Shown here piece after piece: positions 42,427-54,080 of a stretch of DNA of 64,000 nucleotides. Position numbers and translations under genes: made by a program. Source of the stretch: Polyporus tsugae (lineage: Eukaryota; Basidiomycota; Agaricomycetes; Polyporales; Polyporaceae). The stretch's first letter is position 1; each line of letters starts with the position of its first letter. The stretch spans positions 1,550,001 through 1,614,000 of the forward strand of contig JAHRBS010000009.1 of NCBI GenBank assembly GCA_024305745.1, given 5' to 3'. The notes under the pieces were generated by a model that did no database searches, was not told the origin of the DNA, and saw nothing but the letters and a program-made list of their open reading frames with translations.

Positions 42427-45230
42427 AGCTGATATCTGCGGCTGGAGTTGAGGTGGGAACTCGGGCTTGGGGAGGATGAGTGAGGGAACTGCGGCGGGTA
42501 AGATCTGTTGAGGAAAGAGACACGGCGACAGGGGTGCGGCTTTATGTAGGGGGGACGGAGAGCGAGAAGGAGGGGGTGGTGATATCGCCCTGAGAAACGA
42601 TCGTCATCGGATTCGTGGGCCGTCTCCTGGGAAGGGGGACGAGGAAACGAGCGGACGCTGCGCGACCCCAGCCGCTCCGTGCGCGGATGCCTGAGGACGG
42701 AGCCGTGAGCTTCGCAGTGACGTTGCGGCGTCCGCATACACCAGCTCGCACAGTCACGCCCAGCCTGAGCCGTAGCGAGGATACTGGCATTGTCGCGGAG
42801 TGTTCGAATCTTGACTGAGCATCCGGATATGGAAGGGTACTACAGCGCAAGCAGTGTGTGGCGCTGGTTATTGGAGGAGAGGCGGCTAGCGGTTCCGAAG
42901 TTCCTTGACAACCCCTGTACGAATGTCGGGAACGCCCAAGGTCCATGCAAGATTAGAGCATGCTGCGGTGAGAGGATACAATGGACGAACGTTTTACGTT
43001 ACCTGATTGGGACGACCAGGAAGTCGGTGGCCATCGCTCGACTCCCCGACTTCCCACGGCGAGAGGCCCGCCGGCTTGCAGTTGGGCACGGTAATATCAG
43101 ATCTAGGGCTGCGATGATAGCAATGGGATCTGTGGTTTGTGTCACAGCATCGGTCCGCGCGCGGTGCTGCGGGTTCGTGGAGCGCGTGGGGTTCCGTTCT
43201 GACATGTCGGCATCTCGCGACACGTTGACGCAAAGCTCCGGCAGACGAATCCTGGAACATCAGCCGATATATCAGCCGAAATACAAGGCGCAACCACAGA
43301 AGGACGTTGTCCGGGTCGACTCACCAGGATAGAGGCAATGGACAATGTTAATGGCCTGCGCCCAAGTGAGGGCGAGGCTCAAGTCCGGGCACACGGTTCG
43401 GAGTCAACGGCTGTCACTGATGGGTCGTGCCTTCCGCGCCATCGTTCGCTTCTCCTCCCAAGGCGATGTGACGACGGGACAAACAAAGCGGTCGACAGAA
43501 ACAAATGAGGTGCCGACTCTCGGAGCTTCTTTGGTGTCCGGGAATGTCGCAGTTGTTCGCTATGCACCTGGCTACACAGGGAACAAGAGGACAGGATTGT
43601 GGCCCGATGATCAGCGCTCAGCTCCCACCCTCGAGCATCGGAGGGGAAGGCACAACCCATGATCTTGTACAGAGCGGGAACATAGCTGTCCCTATACCAC
43701 TGGGAAGAACAAACTAGAACGACCTGGAAGATGCTGGCGATGATGAGTAAACGTGGCGCGGTCTGCCACGGCGGCCATCAAGGGAAGGGTTGTGTCATGA
43801 ACGTGCTGTGGTCTGGCGAGAACGCGTTAGAGTTCAGAACCGTCGTTGAAGATGCTGTGCACGTTACGAACCTTCGTCTGTGGCCGAGCACGCTGGCCAC
43901 GTCACGGTTCTTGCCATCTCACAGACTCCTGAGGAGCACGGAAAGTTCGATCACATCGCCGGAACGCGATCGCAACCGTTGTAATCTCGGCGACTTCGTG
44001 CGTTGCATAGTACACCGGGGAATATAGTGCAAGCCGAGTCGTGGGGACACTGAGGAGATCCGGTCAACCAAGCACACCGCCATCATGACTGCGCAAAACT
44101 GTGGAATAGAGACGACCGCGACCGCGATATATAATTATGTGAGAAATCACACCTTGACGAACACAAGGAGAACAGCCTGAGGCACATTCAACTGTCTTGT
44201 CACAGCGCATGGCGTCAATTGACAACGAGCGTACGTTGGTGGGGTCCCAGATGGCACCTTGGATGGAGGGCGTAGCTCCGCGTCTGGCAAACCTCATTCC
44301 AGGCTCATCGTTCTTAAACAGAGGTATCAGCTCATGACAGGGCTGGGAGCGTGCTGCAAGTCAAGATCACTCACCGCGGCCGGAAAACAATCCAAGTGCC
44401 CGGTCCACAAATGCACCCTGAGTTGCGGCGGCTTCTTAACGATCTGGTCCTTGAGGTTCGTGCATTGATCGTTCAGCATGATGCTGGCTAGGAAGAAATT
44501 TCGGTAGATTGGAAGACTGCATGTATACATGTACACAAGAGCTCGTGGTGGTGGAGGTCAGAAATAAATGAAGCGGAAGGATAAGCGCTTCCGGCCGGAG
44601 GACTCCGGGTCTTCCAGTCTCCGAGTCCGCCCGACGATCAGCGGCAGTAAGTAAGTCACAGTGTCCTGATACTTGGAGTTCAAAACGTTCGAAAGACCTT
44701 CGCCAACGACAGGATCTCTCAGATAGCGGTATCGTCAGTCTCGACGAGTTCGTACCACGGAAAGTTACGGTTTGATTCACACTCGGAAGGAGCTAAGTAC
44801 CCTGGGCAGTGCACGACGACTCGATCGGACTGCTTGTTCAACTCCAAGTCCAGCATGTACAACGGACTCTCAAGTCAACTTCCCTCCTTACAAGCAGGCC
44901 AATCTACGGCATTCTACGCTACCTGATGCCGATGCGCGCAGCTGCCGCAGCAATTCACGCAGGCTCGAGAACTCTTCATATTCAATATGCACGCAGCTCC
45001 CTGCTGTGGAGGCCTAGGGTTCCCCGCGCGAATTCGAAGCGCACTGCGGAAAGATACCGTTGACTCGGAGAACCTTGTTGCAGATAAGACGACCTGAGTT
45101 CGTCTACGGCTAGCAGGAGGCCCGGGACACCCTCGTTGGTTGGAGAGTATGCGGAATATACTTATACAGTCAAGTTGAGAATGTGGGACTACGTCGTGTT
45201 TACCTTTCCGCAACCCCCTCTACCTGTCGC
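42427..45230. other. Long stretch without a supported gene
   Basis: 2.8 kb. On the minus strand at about 43385-43330 a frame reads DLSLALTWAQAINIVHCLYPG and ends at a GTGAGT donor that joins in phase to an exon ending near 43146, giving a short basic tail. Upstream exons could not be found, so I do not call a gene. Elsewhere only short frames on both strands. It may hold decayed genes. Confidence 0.3.
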
Positions 45231-46541
45231 TCAAAGCACCTCATCGTCTCCTAACAGCGCACGCATGGCATGCTCAGGGTGATCCCAGTGAACCTTGTAC
45301 GGGCACAACACGTCAGCGTGCCACTCGGGCAACTTTATAATGCACGCACGAAGTGATTGCCCTCCTTCACCGTCACGAGCTTGACCTTCCGAAGCGACAC
45401 TCCTTCCTTCTTCGCATTCTCCACCTCGGAACGCAGCGTCAGCATCGCGTGGGACACCTCGGGCAGCGACCTCCCGCCCCATACGAAGCGCGCCTCCACG
45501 TCCTTCCACGCGTCCACGACCGCATCCTCCGAGTCGCCGGCCCCGCCATCATTGGGCACCAGGAGCGCGCGCTCGCGGATGCTCGCGAAGAGCCCGGACT
45601 GGATCCCGGTGAGCATGATCCTCGAGTCCAAGTCCCCGTCGGGCTTGAATGTCATATTAGAGCGTTCCTCCGCGCTCAGCGTGTTCAGCGTCGGAGGGGG
45701 GCGGTCGAGCGGCCTCAGCGCGATCGTGTCCAGCGTGCCGCCGTGCGGGTAGTAGCTGCTGATCGCGAGGGCGCGGTCCCACACATCATATGATGCGGCG
45801 CGCTCTTCCGGGGGAAGCTGGGGATCGAAGGCGCGAATGTACATGTCGCTGCGCCGGGGGTAGCCCATGACGATATTTCCCGTGTCTATCGTTTGATGAA
45901 TGAATGGTCGGCACCAATAAGTAAGTACCTTGCAGACCGCCCGCGCAGGGCGCTACTCACCAAACACGACTACGCGCCTCACGTACCCCGACAACTCGAC
46001 ATCGTTGACGGGGAAGGAGGGTGCGTACGCGAGGAGCGACGTCATCCAGAGCGCGCCGAGCGACCAGCCGGCGACGACGATCCCGCCGGTGTTCTTCTCG
46101 TGTTGCGCCGGCGGTATGTCGTCACGCCTGACGAGGTCCTCCAAGAAGTCGAACACCTCGCGGGCGCGATCCTTCAGAAACAAGTCGAGGTTCCTGCGTG
46201 CTTGAGCTAACGTAGTTTGGTCCGAGTCGGGAGTGAGATTCGCGACCATCGCGCGCTCCTCGTCGGTGTACGGCGTGCTCCCCGGGTAGTCGCGCCGGTT
46301 CACGAGAACAAGGCGGGTGTTGTAGCGTTCCGCCAGAGGGATGAGCCTCGAGAAGGTGCCTGTGATGTAGATGAGATGATCAGGCGTAGAGCACAGCGAG
46401 AGTGAAGGGATGGGTCTGCGTACCGCCGTGCCAGTTGTGTCCGTGCAGGATCACTAGCGTCGTAAAGTCGGTGCTATCTCCTGGTGCGCCGGTGTCGTAG
46501 AATACGCCCAATCGGCCGCCAGTGGACGCGCCGGAAGACAT
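45231..46541 (-). CDS. Alpha/beta hydrolase
   Basis: Four exons (46541-46424, 46359-45961, 45885-45350, 45293-45231) give 371 aa. The N-terminal strand VILHGHNWHGG carries the His-Gly oxyanion loop. VNRRDYPGSTPY follows. The nucleophile elbow is GWSLG, with Ser139, flanked by VVA and ALWM. The C-terminal GNHFVHWDHPE supplies the catalytic histidine (about His350), and the last intron falls within it. No signal peptide is seen, so the enzyme is probably intracellular. Such proteins hydrolyse esters, lactones or amides; the substrate cannot be inferred, and the acidic residue of the triad is not certain. Introns are GT-AG (64, 75 and 56 nt). The start is the first true ATG; upstream in-frame codons are GTG. 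Confidence 0.85.
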
Positions 46542-47270
46542 GATGCCAAATGCTGATGAGGCTGAAGCACCGAGCACGCCCTAGCTAGAGAGTATCTGGT
46601 GTCAGAATGAACTGGCTGCAGCGCGGGGCAGGTTCTGCGCATGCGTGCAGGAACAGTGCCGCAGGTCGATCGCGAAGTAATACGTCCGTACAGCAGAACT
46701 TAAAGTCAGCAGGTCACCCTGGATAGGCAATGCGACAGTGGCCACAACGCCGGATTTCACCTCCCCTTCCCGACAATCTCAACCCCAGGCTCATACCAGT
46801 GTGCTCACAGCCCAGCTAAATCCTCCATTGCAAATAGAGGGCAAAGAGGGCAAATTAAGCCACCGTAAACGTATCAACCAGGCTGGTCAGACGGAGGTAG
46901 TGTTCTTCCGGCGTATACCGGTTGCATCTACCCGCTTTGATCCGCTCGGGTTTGCGTCCCTAGTACTGCCGACCCTACCTCAGGCTTCATACATATGCAT
47001 GTACGTAGTCAAACCGCGACTGCCCACTTATCGAACTCGGAATCTCCTTCAAAGAAACAAAGTGCATTTCCCACTTCCTCGCACTGCGCAGTGATAAGGA
47101 ACGATGCTCATGTGAGTCTTAGGCTTACGTATAATAAAGTAGACTGCGGTTGCTGCGGCAACTCGACGGGTGGCACTTATATATGACTTTAGTCGTCTGA
47201 GCCACTTTCGAGGCAGCTCAGTCCATTCTCATCCCGTCCCACCCAGCCACTGACCACAGTCTGAAACATC
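46542..47270. other. Divergent promoter region
   Basis: 729 bp between the hydrolase (-) and F-box/LRR gene 2 (+). A TATATA element at 47178-47183 is about 90 nt upstream of the + strand ATG. Nothing else seen. Confidence 0.4.
47178..47183 (+). promoter_or_regulatory. TATA box of F-box/LRR gene 2
   Basis: TATATA in GGCACTTATATATGAC, 93 nt before the start codon at 47271. Confidence 0.5.
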
Positions 47271-48592
47271 ATGGCGCATACAGTTCTCATAGATAATAAT
47301 AAGACCGACTTCCGCTTTCCCCAGGAGATCACAGACATCATCATCGACTTTTTACACCACGACGTACAATCACTCCTAGCTTGTGCCCTCGTCTCTCACT
47401 CCTGGTTGCCCTCCAGTCGCTTCCATTTGTTCCGTTCCTGCACCATTAGAGACCCCAGGCGGTTGGAAGTCGCGTTTCGCACCGTTGCCACAACATCGGA
47501 CGTGGGGACCTACGTTCGTCAACTCACGATCGTCGGCGAAGGAATTCATAGCTTCGCCCTCAGAACGTTCAAGGCCTTACTTCTTGGTCTTCCTCATCTA
47601 CGCCGCCTCAAGCTCCACCAAGTTACGCTCAGGAATGGCCGCCCTGGATATCGTGCCACCGGTCGTCACAACGCTCCCGGCCTTCCCCAAGACAAGCGAC
47701 AAAAAGAAAAGGGCCCGTTCGCACTCGAAGAGCTCCAGCTCTTGGAATGTGACATTACGACGGCCAACTATACCCATCTTTTCCGCTTGCTCGGACTGTT
47801 CTCCTCGATTCACACACTCTTCCTCGCCTCCAGCTCGACAGCTCGTCGACAGTACTCAAACCGCCGTCTCCCTGACTGTGTGATTAAACCGGGGCCCGTC
47901 GCAGTGCAACACCTCCATACCTTCGACATCCCGTTCCCCATCATCGAAGCCCTCTTGACCACCTTGAGCGCCGCAAACGCTCTCCGGACCTTCTGGTACG
48001 ATGACAACGTTCTTGATTGGACCGTCGGACTCAGGAGTTCCGAGGTCGACAAGTTCGGCAAGATGATGACCTCGCTCCCCTCGCATCAGCACTTGCATTG
48101 TCTGATTCTCGGGCCCCTTCCAATTTTCGGAAATCTTGATGGTGAGTACGCAAAACGCGGGCTGTGTAGAATCACTGACAACTTCGTCGCCCAGAGATGG
48201 GGCGTAGTTTGGCGCGCCTTCAGCTCGCCAGCGTTCGCGGTCTCCACACGTTCCACCTCAGGGGGCGCTGGCTCGAGCCGCATGTCGCCGGCGTCTTCGC
48301 TGCCCTGCCCGACACCGTCCGCGAGGCCCGGTTTGTCGTAGTCGGCATCAGCTACTTTCGGAGGCTCACGCACGGCGGGGAGGGACCTCGGTACAAATTC
48401 CGCGAGTTCGCCCAGGCGTTCTTGCCCGTGCTTCGAGGGAGGACGCGGATGACGTTCGTCCTGGACCTGGGCGTCGCAAAGACGAAACTGTCAGAGGAGC
48501 AGTTCGGGATGATCAAGGACAGGGCCGAGGAGGGCTTATTGCTGTTGAAGCAGCAGGGTCATCTGCTGATCGACGACTCTCCGAAGGAGTGA
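47271..48592 (+). CDS. F-box protein with leucine-rich C-terminal region (2)
   Basis: Exons 47271-48141 and 48195-48592 give 422 aa. F-box: FPQEITDIIIDFLHHD, then LACALVSHSWLPSSRFHLFRS. Leucine-rich segments LLGLPHLRRLKLHQVTL, LEELQLLECD and RLLGLFSSIHTLFLAS follow. The 53-nt GT-AG intron is phase 1, at the equivalent place to that of 37592-39024, and restores GEMGRSLARLQL. The C-terminus is LRGRWLEPHVAGVF, AKTKLSEEQFGMI and a helical end. Sequence and structure make it a paralogue of gene 1. Presumed SCF substrate receptor; substrate unknown. Confidence 0.82.
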
Positions 48593-49219
48593 CGTGGGCG
48601 CGAGAGGGTGAGTTGTTCCTCTACCGCCGCGTTCTTCTTGCATGCACTCACCCGAGCGCCACCCTGCCCAGTTGCGGACCTGACGGCGTCGTGTGCAATG
48701 CGGGTGCTGGTCACACGTTACGGCTACGGTAGGTGTAATCATACTTGCATCGGCCAGCTGACACTAAGCCACCCCCATATTCCATCAGGACAGAGTCGCT
48801 CACGAGGGGGACGAAGTTGGCGGGTAGTCCAGACTGGTCACCGCTTCCTGCAGCGACTGGTCGTATAATCGAACAATCACGGACAGAATTATCTCGGGGA
48901 GTGGTGATACCCAAATTGAATTGAGTCCATTAGACGAACGAATAGCGATACTACATATAGATGCACTGTGAGACAGCGGTATGATGTAAAACATCTTCTC
49001 AGGCGACCCGGTACGTTGGTATGAATATGTACATGGAGACAACTTGACTCGGAATGGCCTCAACCATTACTCGCAGTCGAGAACGGAGTAGCTTGGATAT
49101 ACGTAAATTTGGAATATGGTTTCCAGAAAGCCCTTTGAGAGAATGACGATGGTTGCCTGTCCAGATATGTTTGTGAGTGGGACGGGTACTTCGAGACAAC
49201 ATATACTCACTGCAGCAGT
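48593..49219. other. Intergenic between convergent genes, nothing supported
   Basis: 3' flanks of F-box/LRR gene 2 (+) and secreted-protein member 4 (-). No feature recognised. Confidence 0.4.
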
Positions 49220-49452
49220 TCAGCTGAGCCACTCGACCTCAAGAGGGGTCGAGGCGGATGCCGCTGATGATAGCGCTGCGTTGATTCTGTTAGTAGGCGA
49301 CTGTAGTAGGACCCGCGAATGTACGAACCGGTGGTCGGCGCATCGTCCCTCCGAACGGGAGTGGTGACAGGGACGCGGACGGGAGTAGCCATCACGGGGG
49401 AGAGGAAGGCAACAAGGAGGGAGACGATGAGGACGGCTGAGATGCGCGACAT
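49220..49452 (-). CDS. Small secreted protein, LEMDWLS family, member 4 (divergent)
   Basis: Exons 49452-49329 and 49263-49220 give 55 aa, the shortest member. The signal peptide is MSRISAVLIVSLLVAFLSPVMA, followed by TPVRVPVTTPVRRDD. The RR pair could be a processing site, unlike the other members. The 65-nt GT-AG intron is phase 1 at the equivalent position. The end is LEVEWLS and TGA, conservative changes (M to V, D to E) of LEMDWLS. The PSGLP segment is missing. It lies tail-to-tail with F-box/LRR gene 2, 0.6 kb away. Confidence 0.75.
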
Positions 49453-49562
49453 GGTACTAGATAATGTTTAGAGGTCTGGATGATCGCGGCGAGAGTGAAG
49501 TATGACTGTGACTGTGGAAGTGAGAGCTTGGGATGGGGGAGGGTGGTATGTCGACAGATCGT

Positions 49563-49570
49563 CTTTTATA
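49563..49570 (-). promoter_or_regulatory. TATA box of small secreted protein 4
   Basis: TATAAAAG on the minus strand, about 111-118 nt upstream of the ATG at 49452, close to the spacing in members 1 and 2. Confidence 0.65.
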
Positions 49571-51199
49571 CCTGTCCCCTGCCAGTGGCGAGGATAGAAA
49601 ACCCTGCATCCTCATGAGTTGACTCAAACGAAGTCACTTAGGACACACCATTTTCGAGATACAGTTAGCACAGCTGCAAGAGATATGGTCGCGGTCCCCG
49701 TTTCACGGCGACGCCCCGCATTTTCCCGTCGCCACCATTGGGCGGGCGGGGTGAGAATGCCTATGGACTCGTAATGGATGTTCGTCAGTGCACAGGTTAT
49801 GCGTACGCGAGAGTATAACACATACCGTGGCGAACATTCCACACTGCACGGACCAGCACTGCCTAGTACTCAATGCCAGGAAAGTTGTGGGCGGGGTCCT
49901 GACTCCGTAAAACAATCCCCTAGAAGGATTTTTGACTCCAACTACACGATGATAGGGGTCTGTGCCTGGTGCTCCCACTGCAGGGTCCTATATCCATCGA
50001 GACACCCGCCGCCCTGAGGACGGCATGTGAGACGAGAGCTCATGCGTTTCGTGTGTGGCGCATCGCCCGCAATTTAATCCTGCAATACTGATTAACTTGA
50101 GCCAGCAAAATGTGCGAGTCCTTTGACTCACTAGAAACAAGGACAATCCGTGTGTCATACGTTCGGCGAGGGCGATCCTAGGTTCAACTGTCAGACATGC
50201 CAGATAGTTCGGCCCCGGTACGTATCGACGTACGTACAATCCGGTGGAACAGAAGTTGACCTTGATCTGTGCCGCTGTACTATCACGCGTTCCGAACATT
50301 TGTTCCGCTCGCGATGGGCGTCTGCAGGAAATTGACGTACTTATGTGATCGGTCTCTATTGAGGTGGCAATGTCCGACAGCACCCCGCTCCTTGTTCCAC
50401 AAACAAATGTGGTACGCTGAAGAAAGGAGCTTGAGCTATACCGCATCTAGAATCCCATGAATCATTCATTTAGTTTCTGATGTATGGTGTTGACTGTAAC
50501 GCACAGTAAACACACACGTGTCCGGGCTGTAGTCCAAGCGTGTCGCGGAGGGGACCGGAAATGAGTGCCAGAGAGACATTGCCAGTGCTGGAACAGATGA
50601 ACACCGAAGCAAGTCCGCGACGGCATGCGCAGCAGGTCCAAACACAACTCAAACACCAGCGTTCTACACCGCGAAAGCCCAGCGAGCGCCGCAAGATGAC
50701 TGACGATCACGAGCGATGCGCCCACGCCCACCGCCCCCTTTTGGCTGCCCTGACGCACAGTCGGGTTCTGAGGATCGTGCGGCTTCTCGGTGACGCGCGC
50801 GGCACACTGAAGCATCCATCGAGATGGCATTCCCGTGTCTCGTCAGGACCGCCGTGGGGAGCTTCGTCACCACACGTGAGTTTGGCCTGCTGGTGGATGC
50901 AATGGGATAAGATTCGATTGAGAAGACGCGCCCGGGGGCGAGGATTCCGCGCGCGCTGGTGTTTTCGGCGCTGCGCACAGTCCGCACAGTTTCCTGAGCC
51001 TTGAGGCGGCCGTCCACTTGGACGTGTCGACCGGGGCTCTGCGTGCCCGACGAGCGTTCAGACGCCACAGGGTCATGAAGCAATAAGGCGGAGACACCCC
51101 CCCCCCGCTCAGCTCTGATGATGTTGCCTTTCTCCAAGCCAGATTGCACCAGGAGGTGCATAAATCAAACGTAACACAAGATGAGCACAACGTCGTGCA
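49571..51199. other. Intergenic, nothing supported
   Basis: 1.6 kb with short frames on both strands and no recognisable domain. Confidence 0.3.
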
Positions 51200-52890
51200 C
51201 AACGCTGTATGTATTAATGTTAAATGACTCACTTTGACCTTGGTGCGCGGCAGGATGATCATCGCTGTCCACCCATGCCGACGGCCGAGATAGTCGTCGG
51301 CGCCGCTCAGGTTCTCCATGAAGTTTATCAGCGCGCGAAGCTGCCGTTCTAGTAGATCCAGTGCGTTTGGGACGCTCGGCAGCAGCACAGGTCCCTCACA
51401 CGTGCGACGTGTTCGTGCTGGAACCGTCCGGGACAAGCGTCGGAGTATAGGATATAGCCCCGGCGGTCTACTGGTAGAACGCTATTCTTCGGGGCCGCGA
51501 CAAACGTCAGAATCGTGGTCAGATGAATTAAACTATAAGACGCGTACTACCGGTAAACGACTGGGGACCGTGTTCGGTTTGGCATGGGGCGCTCATTGAG
51601 GGATGTATGGCGCACTCGACTTTCCATCCACCGGGACGTAGGAATGCGCCGTAGAAGTTGCTGGGGCCAGGCTTGTCGGCCGTCGTCTGTTGCGCACACT
51701 GGCAGCGTCTCGCTAAAGCGCGAGAAGCCTCCACAGGATGCCGAGATCGCCTTGAGTATTGAGAACAACTCTCCCTGGATATGGGCCCTCGTCGTCAATT
51801 CGAGGCAGGAAACAACCCGGAGGTTCTGGCTGGCGTTTTACGAGATGTGCTGCGGGACCCGGAAAATTCCGATTGCGTCTTCCGACGCGGTGTTGGACCG
51901 AGGAAAGATCGCGGCGTAGTCGTCGCTTAGGAAGCTGGTGGATGTGGGGGCATTATGAAGGTACGGACTCAAAATGGTATCAGGTGCTCACCATTGAACG
52001 TAGAGCTTACGGTGAAGACGGTACTGGTAGTCTCCTTTTCATACGAAGCCAGCGTCCCAGACAACCTGAGGGTTCCGATCCTGAAGCCCAATACGTAGAC
52101 AAGGTAGTTTGGCGGTGGGTTATAAGCTGTAACAAAAGGGGTTGGTGCGGCGGGCGCGATACACGCATACTTTGGAGCGATGCGGGTGTCGTTTAGATTA
52201 CCGAATTCCGGACCAGGCTCTCAGCAGAATACCGTGAGGCTGCCCTCCTCGCCGGTCGTTTTCCCTGGGAATAATGTTCGCAAAATCAATCTGCAAAGAA
52301 TGGATGAGAAGTGCCCTGACAACACGTCAGTTACATCAGCTTCGTTGAGGGAGAAGTTCAGGACCCGGGAGAAGAAGGATTTCACCATACCACACGATGA
52401 GAATCGGGAAGTGAGAGCGGAGGTGGGCCCCCGCTAACCCTGACAATGAGCTTCGACCGTAGTAACGAGGGTAATTCTCTACCGGACCCTGTGACCCATC
52501 CAGTTACCGGTCGGTGTTAATAGCAGCACGTGTGGTAGATGTAAAGGACGGCTGAGCAAAACACGAATGCTCTGGGGAACAGTTTCTACGAGAAGCCGCG
52601 AAGGTAGAATTACCCAACATCGGGGCCAGTCCTTTCGGAGTCTATATGACCTGAGGCATCATGAGAACAGGCCAGTTCGTGTAGACCCGAAGCCAGTGGT
52701 ATGGGATCAGCACGGTGGACACACGATGCACTAGTAACTAAGGGAGGACGAACCTGTGTAGCCTTCCATGAGATCGCACTGGGGCCGAAGACTGCCGTCT
52801 GGAACCTCGTCGAGCACAGGCTGAACGGAAGGTGATACATCTGGAATCTGGATGACGGCCAAGGTCATTCACTATGTTTGTTTCTCACTC
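51200..52890 (-). other. Exon-like fragments of an unrecognised, possibly decayed gene
   Basis: Several minus-strand pieces look coding. An ATG near 52870 opens MTLAVIQIPDVSPSVQP and DGSLRPQCDLMEGYTG before a GTTCGT donor. A stretch at about 52185-51995 reads APKYACIAPAAPTPF and NYLVYVLGFRIGTLRLSG, ending at GTGAGC. Further pieces read LSDDYAAIFPRSNT and SNFYGAFLRPGGWKVE. A block near 51390-51240 reads LLERQLRALINFMENLSGADDYLGRRHG, then a donor. I could not join them in one frame and stops separate some, so this is either a many-exon gene or a relic. Family unknown. Confidence 0.25.
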
Positions 52891-54080
52891 GACTGGACTT
52901 GAAGTTCCAGGCGCCTTTTTACTAATACTCACGATATCACCCAGGCATCGTGGAGCATTCTCTTCCTAACAGGCATCAGCGCTCAACGCGAAACAGAGAG
53001 TGCTTCCCAGGTGGGAATGAAGGAGTCATAAGGGGCAAGGAGAGTGGGAGGACTCGAGGAGAGTATACAATACCGCCCAGTCTGCCACCCAAACACGTTC
53101 AACATTCGCATCGGCAACAGTATCGGCAATATGCGGGAAGTCCGCCGGCATTGACCGAGTCCCGTTCTGGTCGTCTCTCCACAGCCTCGTAATTTCCGTC
53201 GTCCTGCCTTTCCCCTGCTACATTCATACCCCACTTCTCATATCAATTCCGGGGTATCAGTCCAGCACTGATAGACACCAAGACGTCTAGGGCTACTCGA
53301 CTCACGAATATTGGATGTTCAACGTTTCAACCGTGATTCAGTGAGTACCATCACCTCCGTCCGACTCATGATCATAATCACACGCAACCAGAGGTCTGAT
53401 TACCCATCGTAAGCTGTCTTGCAGAACCACGGCACCCTGCAATGTTATATAGGCACAGAAATATTCCTTCCCAACCATTTTACGCCGTATTTTCGGCTTC
53501 TCACACCCGCGCGGGTGGGATGTCCGAGCTCCCTCGAAGCCGCTCTCATGCATCCGGCGGTTCCCGCTCCGCCCACATGGGTGATTCCCTTCGCACAAAG
53601 TCTATATGGAATAAAAATGGAACCTTTCATGCATACCTCTTCAGAAGACTCCACCTCCTTGGTCCTGCCGAGGTTACTGCGCATCCGCACTCTTTCGCCA
53701 CGGAGCGGCTCCCTGTACATCGGCTGGGGTTGATGCCGAGTTGATGAGGTATGAGCATGTCAAAATCAAATGCTAAGCAGGTTGGGTGACGGCGCTGACA
53801 TCAATCCGTTCTCATGGCAGGCGGAATTCTGCATGGAGAAGCAAAGCCCGGCATTGGGGCTTCAAACTCAGAGAACTCCGAACTGAGTACTTCAGTATGC
53901 ATCGCAACAACAAGCCTCACGAGCATCGCAGGTGACCAGGAACCCTCGTACTCACGCCTCGGCAGTTTTCAATTGAGGGGTCCGTTATATGTTACGGGCG
54001 CTGTAGCCCTACCACCTCACTGCGCCCTCTTTCCGCCAACTGTCTGCCTGGACATCGTTGTATCCGTGAACGTCGCCGTC
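52891..54080. other. Intergenic, nothing supported
   Basis: 1.2 kb upstream of membrane-protein gene B. A frame upstream of its ATG stays open for 89 codons, but the family start lies at 54081. Confidence 0.35.
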
